From Bacteroidota bacterium (GTDB lineage Bacteria > Bacteroidota > Bacteroidia > Bacteroidales > VadinHA17), in contig JAUWMO010000161.1 in assembly GCA_030613125.1 (NCBI GenBank), positions 1 through 7,529 on the forward strand: DNA of 7,529 nucleotides, read 5' to 3'. The position numbers and the translations under genes were made by a program. The notes below the pieces were generated by a model. The model made no database searches, had not been told where the DNA came from, and saw nothing but the letters and a program-made list of their open reading frames with translations. The first letter of the stretch is position 1, and each line of letters starts with the position of its first letter. Positions 1 to 6,374 of the stretch are shown here, one piece after another.

Positions 1-36
1 GGGTATAGGAGTGTGTAAAATAGTGGTGCAAGATGA

Positions 37-267
37 ATGACTTTCAGTACACGAATTTATGCTGCACCGCAAGGTCGGGAAGTTAATAGCGCCACATTTT
101 ATTTTAATAAATCAGTTGTCATAAATAATACTATTAGGCATATGAGCAAATTAAATACTAAAATTTTTCATAGTAATAAAATCACTGATAGCTATCGGGG
201 CGATCTCATGAGCGAAGCGAGTAATTTAACAATTCAGTATCAAATAGTACAGAAGTTACAAAAATGA
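37..267 (+). CDS. Doubtful small ORF, 76 residues, unrecognised
   Basis: I do not recognise this protein. It has no signal peptide, membrane segment, cysteine pattern or double-glycine motif, and its composition (rich in Asn, Ser, Ile, Thr, Lys) looks close to what translated AT-rich non-coding DNA gives. In its favour, the start codon sits in an ATGA overlap with the stop of an upstream frame that enters the window at position 2 (last residues GIGVCKIVVQDE, stop at 38-40). Its own stop sits in a second ATGA overlap with the start of the HlyD-like gene at 264. Two such junctions are what translationally coupled genes show, but both could be chance. The alternative is an untranslated leader for the adaptor gene. 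Confidence 0.25.
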   Translation: MTFSTRIYAAPQGREVNSATFYFNKSVVINNTIRHMSKLNTKIFHSNKITDSYRGDLMSEASNLTIQYQIVQKLQK

Positions 268-1586
268 CAAGTTCAAACAAGGATACCGATCTTCACAAAG
301 TCGAGTTAAGGAGTGAAGAGGTACAGGAAATAATGGGCCACGCTCCGCGATGGGTCACTCGCTGGGGAATAACTCTTATTTTGGTAATTATTGTTGGTTT
401 ACTTACAGGAACCTGGTTTTTCAAATATCCTGATGTAATTTCTTCCTCAATAATTATTACTACAGAAAACCCACCTGCTTCTATTGTTGCTAAATCGAGT
501 GGAAAAATACAAGACCTCTTTGTTGCTGATGAACAATTAGTTACAATGAATCAGCCCTTAGCTGTAATTGAGAATCCTGCCAGGTATCAGGATATAAAAC
601 AAATAAAAATCAGCCTGAATGAATTCAGAGTATTTATTTCAAATTTTGATACACTCGGGTTTACAGAATTCAGAAATGATTATGTCCTTGGAATGGTACA
701 ATCCTCATTTTCATCATTTCTGAAAAATTATCTGGAATATCAATCATTTATCAGGATTGATTATCATTCAAATAAAATTCTTTTTATAAGAAAAGAGTTA
801 CAAAAATACAGAGTATACTACAATCGATTGTATCGTCAGCAAAACCTTTTGAATGATGAGCTAAAATTAGCTGAAAATCAGCTAAAACGAGATTCTATCT
901 TATTTCAGGAAAAGGTAATTCCACAGGCTGATTTAGATAAGTCCACTGCCATATTATTGCAAAAAAAGCACGAATTTGAACAGGCCCATATCAATTTAGC
1001 CAAAGTTGATATTCAAATTTCTGAACTGGAACAGGATATATTGGAGTATGAGATGGAATTTACTGACCGGAAGAAAAAATATGAACTCCGGTTAATTGAA
1101 TCTTTTACTAATCTCTCTTCACAAATTGCATCCTGGGAGCAGAAATACCTTTTAAGAGCTCCCTCCCAGGGACATGTAAGCTTTACTAAGTTCTGGACAA
1201 AAGATCAAAATGTTTCTGTTGGTGAAAAGGTTATAACTATCGTGCCTGAAAATTCCGGAAGCATTATCGGTAAGATGAATCTTTCAATCCGGAGGTCAGG
1301 AAAGGTGAAAACCGGTCAACGTGTAAATATTAAAGTTGATAATTATCCTTATATGGAATATGGTATGCTAAAGGGCTTTATTAAAAATATATCTTTGGTT
1401 CCTTCCGATGAATATTATGTTGCAGAAGTGCAATTACCTGACAGTCTGACCACATATTACAATATTAATCTTGAGTTCAATCAGGAAATGCAGGGTATTG
1501 GTGAGATCATCACTGAAGAACGAAGACTCCTTTCACGAATCATTGAGCCTGTTCGATATATAGTTGAGAGGAATTTTAAACAATAG
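264..1586 (+). CDS. HlyD-family periplasmic adaptor of a peptide/bacteriocin-type ABC exporter
   Basis: This is a membrane-fusion (adaptor) subunit that would link an inner-membrane ABC transporter to an outer-membrane channel for peptide or protein export. Seen in the 440 residues: a cytoplasmic N-terminus with a segment around EVQEIMGHAPRWVTRWG (19-35) that I recognise from Bacteroidota adaptors, one membrane helix at about 36-53, a first half of the lipoyl/barrel-sandwich domain at about 70-105 (SIVAKSSGKIQDLFVADEQ), a long helical hairpin at about 165-290 rich in Gln, Glu, Lys and Leu, then the second lipoyl half at 296-327 (LLRAPSQGHVSF) and a beta-barrel to about 395. Length is normal for the family. 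The ATG lies in an ATGA overlap with the preceding small frame. In this phylum such adaptors usually neighbour a C39-peptidase ABC transporter, which would lie left of the window (inference). The double-glycine peptide at 5861 is a plausible cargo. Confidence 0.9.
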   Translation: MTSSNKDTDLHKVELRSEEVQEIMGHAPRWVTRWGITLILVIIVGLLTGTWFFKYPDVISSSIIITTENPPASIVAKSSGKIQDLFVADEQLVTMNQPLAVIENPARYQDIKQIKISLNEFRVFISNFDTLGFTEFRNDYVLGMVQSSFSSFLKNYLEYQSFIRIDYHSNKILFIRKELQKYRVYYNRLYRQQNLLNDELKLAENQLKRDSILFQEKVIPQADLDKSTAILLQKKHEFEQAHINLAKVDIQISELEQDILEYEMEFTDRKKKYELRLIESFTNLSSQIASWEQKYLLRAPSQGHVSFTKFWTKDQNVSVGEKVITIVPENSGSIIGKMNLSIRRSGKVKTGQRVNIKVDNYPYMEYGMLKGFIKNISLVPSDEYYVAEVQLPDSLTTYYNINLEFNQEMQGIGEIITEERRLLSRIIEPVRYIVERNFKQ

Positions 1587-1605
1587 ACAAATAAAATAAT
1601 AACTT

Positions 1606-1624
1606 ATCTTCGAAAGATTTTTTT
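1606..1624 (+). terminator. Possible weak intrinsic terminator after the HlyD gene
   Basis: A 5-bp stem ATCTT/AAGAT (1606-1610 and 1614-1618) with the loop CGA runs straight into seven T residues (1618-1624), 20 bases after the adaptor stop codon. The stem is short and A/T-rich, so termination is likely to be partial and read-through into the sigma gene is possible. Confidence 0.35.
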
Positions 1625-1647
1625 ATCAAAGGAAAAGCCTTCTTTAA

Positions 1648-2223
1648 GTGAAACAATTGACTGTTCAGGAAATTCTGGATGGAATCCGGATGAAGAATAA
1701 CAATATATTACGGATAATATATAAAGAGAACTATCCCGTAATCAGGAGGTTCATTCTAGGGAACAGCGGAAATCGCCGTGATGCTGAAGATATCTTCCAG
1801 GAGGCATTTGTTATAATATACAGAAGATTGAGCAATGAAGGCTTTTACCTTGATTGTAGTTTCAATACCTACATCTTTTCTATTTGCAAAATCTTATGGT
1901 ACAAAGAGCTAAGGAACAGAAATTGGGTTTACTCAGGTAATCTGGAGGAAGAAATTGCAACCAATACAGATGATGTTCCCTTATTTATGAAAGATGATTT
2001 TGAAAAATCCAAACTCATTCAAAAACATCTGACACATATGAATAGTGAATGTCGTCAGTTACTAATGCTTTTTTATAGTAACGTTCCACTGAAAGAGATA
2101 ACTTATATCCTGGGATTCGGTAGTGAAAAGTATACCAGGAAAAGAAAATTCACCTGCAAGAAAAAATTAATTGAACTTATTAAAAATGATCCCATGTATA
2201 AAGAAATCATGAATTCAGACTGA
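1648..2223 (+). CDS. RNA polymerase sigma-70 family factor, ECF-like
   Basis: This is an alternative sigma factor that would direct RNA polymerase to a small set of promoters. The 191 residues contain only the two ECF domains. Sigma region 2 spans about 20-92, with the hallmark RRDAEDIFQEAFVIIYRRL (43-61) and FNTYIFSICKILWYKELRNR (72-91). Sigma region 4 spans about 122-178, with a helix-turn-helix around SNVPLKEITYILGFGSEKY (144-162) and a basic tail. Start: GTG at 1648, with purine-rich AAAGGAAAA starting 19-20 bases upstream; an in-frame ATG at 1690 would still leave region 2 nearly whole, so the start is not certain. It follows the adaptor gene by 61 bp. Its stop overlaps the end of the oppositely oriented CHAT gene. 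A likely antagonist is the anti-sigma-like protein at 6419, but that pairing is inferred from proximity only. Confidence 0.88.
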   Translation: MKQLTVQEILDGIRMKNNNILRIIYKENYPVIRRFILGNSGNRRDAEDIFQEAFVIIYRRLSNEGFYLDCSFNTYIFSICKILWYKELRNRNWVYSGNLEEEIATNTDDVPLFMKDDFEKSKLIQKHLTHMNSECRQLLMLFYSNVPLKEITYILGFGSEKYTRKRKFTCKKKLIELIKNDPMYKEIMNSD

Positions 2224-5200
2224 TTTACGCAAATTTCTTATTTTAAGAACAAAAATAATCAGAAGTAAGATAAAAAATCCGGACAGAATTTTTTTTGGCC
2301 AAAGACCGGAATAAACAGGTGAATTATCGCCAAGAATAATATAGGGTGACCAAAAATACGGATGTGATTTTAACAAAGTTGCCTTGTCAAGAAAATCCAG
2401 TTTTGCAAGTCTTAAAGCCTTATTCTTAGAATATCCCCGTTTCAGGTAGAAGTAGAACCTGCTCATTATTTCAGAACCTGAATTATCCTCCACTTCCCAA
2501 AGTGTCATTACTACACTCGGGCAACCTGCATACATGAAACCCCGGGCAATGCTCATTATTCCTTCACCTTTCTGTAACTTACCGTAACCGCTATTACAGG
2601 AACTTAAAACAGCTAATTGTGCCTTTAGTTTAAGGTTATAGATCTCGAGTACATTTAAGAAACCATCATTAATACTATCCCGGGGAGATAATGTAAATGC
2701 AAGTTTTGAATACATCGGATCCTCATCGTCAATTAATGTATGCATTGCCAGATGCAGAATATCAAAACCGGGTGCCAGGGCTTTGAATTCTGATTCTGTT
2801 GCCTCTTCATCAATTAATATTTTCGCGTTGGTTATTTTTTTAATTGATATTACCTCTTCAGTTGAAAAAGGTAAGGGATATAGATCTTCCACATACTGTT
2901 GTCTGGTATGATGTGATTTTATTACTGCTTCAACATTGTTTTCATATTTTGGTGCAAAGGCCAGAAGTTTCGTACCTGAAGACCTTTCTCTCCTGAAATT
3001 ATCCATCAAAAGTGTGGCAGAATAGGAATATGTTACAGGGTGATTCTTTATAAGATATGACAGGGACTGGTAGTTTGTACCCTGAGAATCAGGTAAGCAG
3101 GTGAGCAGGATTTCAAAAGGCAGATAGGCCAATACCTCGTCAGGAATGATAACCAGACTCTTTTTCTTTATGTGTTCTTCAAATGGTTTTACCAAATGTT
3201 GATATAAATTATATGAAGAACTTATGAAACCGGCATATTCCCGGTCCACATCTTTTGAAAAATCACTCTTCATGAGGCTTCCTTTTAAAAAATCAATATT
3301 CATCCAGAACATACTGTTTATGCTTTCCCTGTTTACTAAGAATTTATCACGGGTAATAATAAAAGATATCAGTGAAGTATCAGAAATGCTGTATTCAACG
3401 AGTGCTTCATTTCTACGAAGGGAAAGAGCCAACTGGGCAGGATTGGTAATCTTCGTGTCAAACTTCAGGGCATAATATTCAGGAAAACCCTGCTCAAAGA
3501 TCGAGATAATTGAATCGTACCTGTTAGTAAGTTTAAATACATAATCCTGGTATAATATGATTCTGGCAGGATCAGGATTTTCAAGTTTCTTTTCTTCAAA
3601 CAGATACTCCTTATAAATACTGAGATCTTTTTTAATATCATTTTCTTCCCGGAGCATTTTTTCCGGTATTCCCCCGAATTCCCTGGCTTCTGAACCTCTC
3701 AGGGAAGAAAGTAATATTGCCGATTTGCTCTTTTCTGTATATTCGTAAGCTTTTTCCTTAAAAAGCTCATTATTAGTTTTTTCAAACAGACTCAAGGCTG
3801 TGTGGATAGTTTCAAGATAAGTCTCTTTTTCATTCTGTGCCAGGTACAATTTGCTCTCTTCTGTTATATATTCCAGTCTCACTTTTTCAATAACATTGAC
3901 TGCTATCCCGAGTGTGGAAAAGGCCTGTTCAAGTAACATAATATCATTACCGGTTTGTTTATACTTATCAAGAAATAAATCAGCTTTGGTTTTCAAACTG
4001 CTTAATAATCTCAGGTTTGAAAAAGCTTTGTTTATTGAAGGGTTTGCACTGATATCTTCATCATAAAAATCCTCCACAACTGCGATTAATGATTTTTGAA
4101 TATACAATAAAGCTGAATCAGGCATGTTTTGCCTTTTATATATATCAGCTATATTGTATAAACACCGCGAAGTGTTCGGATGCTTTTTACCATAATGGTT
4201 AACATACAAATCAAGTGCTTCATGGCAGAGCTTAAGTCCCTTTTTATATTGTTTGTTTTCTATGTAAAATAACCCGAAGTTGAGATATGCAGTGGCAAGA
4301 GTTAAATGACTATGACCATAAAACTGAATTATGTTTTCCACAGCTCTTTCAAAATAGTTTTCTGCCAGGTCACAGTTCCCAAGATTTTTGTATGTATTTG
4401 CTATTTTAATATAAGTAAGGCCCAGTTTTGCAGGTGAACTGTATTTTAATAAATCCACATTTTTATAAAACCATTCAATGGCTAAATTTGAATCACCGGC
4501 TTTATAATAAACCAATCCCAGGTTATTATAGGCACGCGACAGATCATTTGGGTATCTGCCGGGATAATTACCTAATAATTGAATTGCTTTAAAATAAAAG
4601 TTTTCGGCCTGTGAATATTCACCGGTATTAAAGTATATTATCCCCAAATTGTTGTATAGACTTCCCAAATTAGGATAATTCTCCCCAAACTCCCGAACAT
4701 ATATATTTCTGGCTAAATCCAGGTATTCTTTAGCTGTTTCGTACAGGGCAAGTTTAATTAAGAATGCACCCATAGTAGCATAGGTCCCGGCCAGTCTGTT
4801 ATCGGATGGATCAAGAATTCTTTTTCTGATCTCTAAGGTTTTATTAAAGTATTTTTCTGCACGGGTAAGATCACCGATAATATCATAAATGTATCCCAAA
4901 TTGTTATATGCATACGAAAGGGAGTAATCGTAGGTATTTTTTTCTTCACGGATTTTAACCGATTCAAGATAACAAGTTGCAGCCTTCTTAAGGTCATTGT
5001 GAATAATGTGGGAATAGCCTTTCCTGTTTAAATAGTTGGAATAGAGTGTGTCGGCCAGGTTGATATTATGTTTAATAAATGCTTCTTCAGCATTGTCTAA
5101 AAGTACTGTAGCTTCACGAATAAGATTTAGGCTTAACAAGACTCTTGCCCTGTTAATAAGGCAGGAGGTATAAAAATAGTATTCTTCCTCTCTATCATAG

Positions 5201-5394
5201 ATCTCCTGAGCCTGTTTATACAGCTCACCGGAAGCTTCATATTCAGCATTGTTCAGTAATGAGTCAGCCAGGTAGTACAGGCTGTCTGCATGGTGCAAAC
5301 CGGAAGAAAATATTTCTTTAGAATAAGAATCATAACATGAACAAGACAATAAAATAATCCAAAAAACAATAATATACCATCCTTCTCTTTTCAC
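2215..5394 (-). CDS. TPR-CHAT protein: envelope-anchored caspase-like protease with TPR array
   Basis: This 1059-residue protein has a TPR array and a C-terminal CHAT (caspase HetF-associated with TPRs) domain, a cysteine-protease fold related to caspases and separase. Start: GTG at 5394. The N-terminus (MKREGWYIIVFWIILLSCSC) is a basic stretch and hydrophobic core ending in Cys18, a plausible lipoprotein site (LLSC). About ten TPR-like units follow between 35 and 440, spaced near 42 residues as in kinesin-light-chain-type TPRs (for example 162-190, 245-274, 287-316, 367-397). A helical linker covers about 450-640 and the CHAT domain about 640-1022. The catalytic pair is visible: His in HLAMHT (H885; many homologues have HG) and Cys in LSSCNSG (C933). 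A hydrophobic helix at 1036-1050 followed by KIRNLRKSV suggests a C-terminal membrane anchor, so the protease would face the periplasm. The substrate is unknown; the nearby double-glycine peptide is one candidate. Intact catalytic residues argue against a dead homologue. Confidence 0.9.
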   Translation of the reverse strand: MKREGWYIIVFWIILLSCSCYDSYSKEIFSSGLHHADSLYYLADSLLNNAEYEASGELYKQAQEIYDREEEYYFYTSCLINRARVLLSLNLIREATVLLDNAEEAFIKHNINLADTLYSNYLNRKGYSHIIHNDLKKAATCYLESVKIREEKNTYDYSLSYAYNNLGYIYDIIGDLTRAEKYFNKTLEIRKRILDPSDNRLAGTYATMGAFLIKLALYETAKEYLDLARNIYVREFGENYPNLGSLYNNLGIIYFNTGEYSQAENFYFKAIQLLGNYPGRYPNDLSRAYNNLGLVYYKAGDSNLAIEWFYKNVDLLKYSSPAKLGLTYIKIANTYKNLGNCDLAENYFERAVENIIQFYGHSHLTLATAYLNFGLFYIENKQYKKGLKLCHEALDLYVNHYGKKHPNTSRCLYNIADIYKRQNMPDSALLYIQKSLIAVVEDFYDEDISANPSINKAFSNLRLLSSLKTKADLFLDKYKQTGNDIMLLEQAFSTLGIAVNVIEKVRLEYITEESKLYLAQNEKETYLETIHTALSLFEKTNNELFKEKAYEYTEKSKSAILLSSLRGSEAREFGGIPEKMLREENDIKKDLSIYKEYLFEEKKLENPDPARIILYQDYVFKLTNRYDSIISIFEQGFPEYYALKFDTKITNPAQLALSLRRNEALVEYSISDTSLISFIITRDKFLVNRESINSMFWMNIDFLKGSLMKSDFSKDVDREYAGFISSSYNLYQHLVKPFEEHIKKKSLVIIPDEVLAYLPFEILLTCLPDSQGTNYQSLSYLIKNHPVTYSYSATLLMDNFRRERSSGTKLLAFAPKYENNVEAVIKSHHTRQQYVEDLYPLPFSTEEVISIKKITNAKILIDEEATESEFKALAPGFDILHLAMHTLIDDEDPMYSKLAFTLSPRDSINDGFLNVLEIYNLKLKAQLAVLSSCNSGYGKLQKGEGIMSIARGFMYAGCPSVVMTLWEVEDNSGSEIMSRFYFYLKRGYSKNKALRLAKLDFLDKATLLKSHPYFWSPYIILGDNSPVYSGLWPKKILSGFFILLLIIFVLKIRNLRKSV

Positions 5395-5425
5395 TTCCCT
5401 ATTCAGATTTTTTATAATTATAAGG

Positions 5426-5496
5426 ATAACAGTTAAAAGTTAAAAGTTAACCGTTAACTGTTATAAGTTGTCAGTACATAACGGTTAACAGGTAAC
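5426..5496. repeat. Heptamer tandem repeat (nGTTAAn) with nested inverted repeat
   Basis: From 5431 the sequence steps in units of seven: AGTTAAA, AGTTAAA, AGTTAAC, CGTTAAC, TGTTATA, AGTTGTC. After a 3-base phase shift come GGTTAAC and AGGTAAC (5483-5496). The ends of the first block form an exact 11-bp inverted repeat, ATAACAGTTAA (5426-5436) and TTAACTGTTAT (5454-5464). It lies just upstream of the CHAT start codon, within its likely leader. Function unknown. Confidence 0.75.
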
Positions 5497-5502
5497 AAGA
5501 AT

Positions 5503-5530
5503 ATAGATTTCCTGGTTTAAACCAATCTAT
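5503..5530. promoter_or_regulatory. Interrupted palindrome in CHAT gene leader, possible operator or RNA hairpin
   Basis: The core TGGTTTAAACCA (5513-5524) is a perfect 12-bp palindrome. It is flanked by ATAGATT (5503-5509) and its complement AATCTAT (5524-5530), offset by the four bases TCCT on the left. It sits just downstream of the predicted minus-strand start site, where a repressor site or a leader hairpin would act. No T-run follows on either side, so it is not a standard terminator. Confidence 0.45.
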
Positions 5531-5542
5531 GCTTCTGGTATA

Positions 5543-5574
5543 CAAACTTAAGCTTTTTATTATCACTTCCTCAA
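5543..5574 (-). promoter_or_regulatory. Bacteroidota-type promoter for the CHAT gene
   Basis: On the minus strand the -7 box reads TAAGTTTG (5550-5543), an exact match to TAnnTTTG. A TTG (5574-5572) lies 21 bases upstream, inside the usual spacing for the primary sigma factor of this phylum. Transcription would start near 5536, giving a leader of about 140 bases. The match suggests housekeeping-sigma transcription of the CHAT gene rather than sole dependence on the local sigma factor. Confidence 0.55.
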
Positions 5575-5698
5575 TCAATAATCCCTGAATTCCTCAGGAA
5601 AAGTAACAAATAGTCCAAATACAAAAAAACTAATGATAATGTGTATTCTGCTGATTATCAGTTATTATTATTTAGAATAAAAATATATAACAATTTTG

Positions 5699-5731
5699 TT
5701 GAAAAAAAGTCGCAAAATGAGGGTAACCTTT
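5699..5731 (+). promoter_or_regulatory. Possible promoter for the double-glycine peptide gene
   Basis: TTG (5699-5701) is followed after 22 bases by TAACCTTT (5724-5731), one base off the TAnnTTTG box of Bacteroidota. Transcription would start near 5738, about 120 bases before the peptide start. No better match lies between here and the gene. If the local ECF factor drives this gene, its recognition site cannot be read from one copy. Confidence 0.3.
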
Positions 5732-5860
5732 TATGCTTTTTTGGAATTAAGGTATGGATTTAAGTCTGTTTTAACACTAATTACAAAAAGCATAGAAACA
5801 GAAAGAAATGAATATCACTTAAATAAACCAATTTAATCATTTAACCAAAACTTTTTAACG

Positions 5861-6013
5861 ATGAGAACAAAAGAATCAGAAACAACTATGAAAAATGAAA
5901 CTTTCGAAAAATTCATTGAGTATGCACTCAACACTGAAGAATTATTTGTAATACGGGGTGGTGACGGAGAAACGGATGATAATCCTGAAATAATTATACA
6001 TCCTGAAGTTTAA
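5861..6013 (+). CDS. Double-glycine leader peptide precursor, 50 residues, exported-peptide candidate
   Basis: This small gene encodes a probable precursor of a secreted peptide. The leader matches the classical LSxxELxxIxGG consensus position by position: Leu23 (-12), Asn24 in place of Ser (-11), Glu27 (-8), Leu28 (-7), Ile31 (-4), Gly33-Gly34 (-2/-1). This is the signal read by C39-peptidase ABC exporters, which cut after Gly-Gly. The predicted product is the 16-residue tail DGETDDNPEIIIHPEV, with six acidic residues, no Cys, Ser, Lys or Arg, and one Thr; it therefore offers little for thioether (lanthipeptide-type) modification. Start: ATG at 5861 or the in-frame ATG at 5888 (Met10), which would give a more usual 25-residue leader; neither has a Shine-Dalgarno site, as is normal here. 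The HlyD adaptor at 264 supports export. A toxin, signal or protease substrate are all open; I do not know its activity. Confidence 0.8.
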   Translation: MRTKESETTMKNETFEKFIEYALNTEELFVIRGGDGETDDNPEIIIHPEV

Positions 6014-6050
6014 GCAATTTGCAAAAAAGTAATTTAGATTATTGATATAT

Positions 6051-6134
6051 TCAGAACTTCTGACCCTATTATTGAAAATCAATAGTATAGGAGTTTTTAA
6101 AGTAAATACCTTTATCCTGAGTCAGGAGTTCTGA
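6051..6134 (+). ncRNA. Candidate structured RNA element: 14-bp long-range stem enclosing a terminator-like hairpin
   Basis: TCAGAACTTCTGAC (6051-6064) can pair along its full length with GTCAGGAGTTCTGA (6121-6134). The single non-Watson-Crick position, 6059 with 6126, is a U-G wobble in plus-strand RNA but would be an A-C mismatch in the minus-strand RNA, so the fold favours a plus-strand transcript. The left arm abuts the hairpin at 6065 directly, allowing the two helices to stack. Calling it an RNA element is inference from pairing alone. Confidence 0.4.
6065..6098 (+). terminator. Probable intrinsic terminator of the peptide gene
   Basis: The stem is CCTATTATTGA (6065-6075) with TCAATA-GT-ATAGG (6079-6091): eleven base pairs with a two-base bulge and an AAA loop. 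After AG come five T residues (6094-6098). It starts 52 bases after the peptide stop codon. It would let the short peptide message be made apart from the anti-sigma gene downstream. Confidence 0.5.
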
Positions 6135-6161
6135 TATATAAGCCTTTTGAAGGAAAGAAAT

Positions 6162-6184
6162 AATAACAGACAATTTCTGTTATT
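6162..6184. repeat. Perfect 9-bp inverted repeat (hairpin)
   Basis: AATAACAGA (6162-6170) and TCTGTTATT (6176-6184) are exact complements around the loop CAATT. It is followed by GGAGTTTAGG rather than a T-run, so it does not look like a terminator. Confidence 0.5.
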
Positions 6185-6267
6185 GGAGTTTAGGATGAAA
6201 CTTTATTGAAGGCTGCTCAGGCAGTTTTGAAATAAATGTTATGTGTAGAGGTATATAATTAGCCGAT

Positions 6268-6316
6268 CAGCCGTATCCTGGATATGAAACATTATTGTTG
6301 TCCAGGAAAATGGCTG
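6268..6316. repeat. Two-part inverted repeat (hairpin with internal loop)
   Basis: The left arm CAGCC-GTA-TCCTGGA (6268-6282) pairs with the right arm TCCAGGA-AAAT-GGCTG (6301-6316): seven plus five exact base pairs separated by a small internal loop. The apical loop is 18 bases and A/T-rich. Paired blocks separated by an unpaired internal loop are typical of folded RNA. Confidence 0.45.
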
Positions 6317-6342
6317 TGCAGGATAAGTATATAGAATTATAT

Positions 6343-6374
6343 CCGGATGAACTAATGTTTATGGCTTCATCCGG
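6343..6374. repeat. Perfect 9-bp inverted repeat upstream of the anti-sigma gene
   Basis: CCGGATGAA (6343-6351) and TTCATCCGG (6366-6374) are exact complements with a 14-base loop, ending 44 bases before the start codon at 6419. The position suits an operator or a leader hairpin of the anti-sigma/TPR gene. Confidence 0.5.

Larger units (their letters stand above)
5395..5860. other. Divergent intergenic control region between CHAT gene and peptide gene
   Basis: These 466 bases hold no convincing gene. They separate the leftward CHAT gene from the rightward peptide gene and must hold both promoters. From left to right they contain a 7-bp tandem repeat with a nested inverted repeat (5426-5496), an interrupted palindrome (5503-5530), a strong minus-strand promoter match (5543-5574) and a weaker plus-strand one (5699-5731). 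If the minus-strand promoter is real, the CHAT message has a leader of about 140 bases that includes both repeat structures. Confidence 0.7.

Noticed and set aside
3224..3475. 83-residue plus-strand frame inside the CHAT gene
   Set aside because: It lies wholly opposite a long, clearly conserved coding region and shows no domain or signal of its own.
3851..4066. 71-residue plus-strand frame inside the CHAT gene
   Set aside because: It is the antisense of the helical linker of the CHAT protein; its Ser/Leu-rich composition is what the opposite strand of a Glu/Lys-rich helix gives.
2215..5394. Link to a type III-E CRISPR system (Craspase TPR-CHAT)
   Set aside because: No CRISPR repeats or Cas proteins are in the window, and this protein has a signal sequence and a C-terminal membrane helix, unlike the cytoplasmic CRISPR partner.
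5426..5496. CRISPR-like array from the repeated GTTAA units
   Set aside because: The units are 7 bases and contiguous, with no spacers.
6212..6226. Terminator-like CTGC-TCAG-GCAG followed by TTTT
   Set aside because: A four-base stem with four T residues is too weak to separate from chance.
6284..6334. 16-residue cysteine-containing frame MKHYCCPGKWLCRISI in the hairpin region
   Set aside because: It has no leader motif, overlaps the inverted repeat at 6268-6316, and is short enough to arise by chance.
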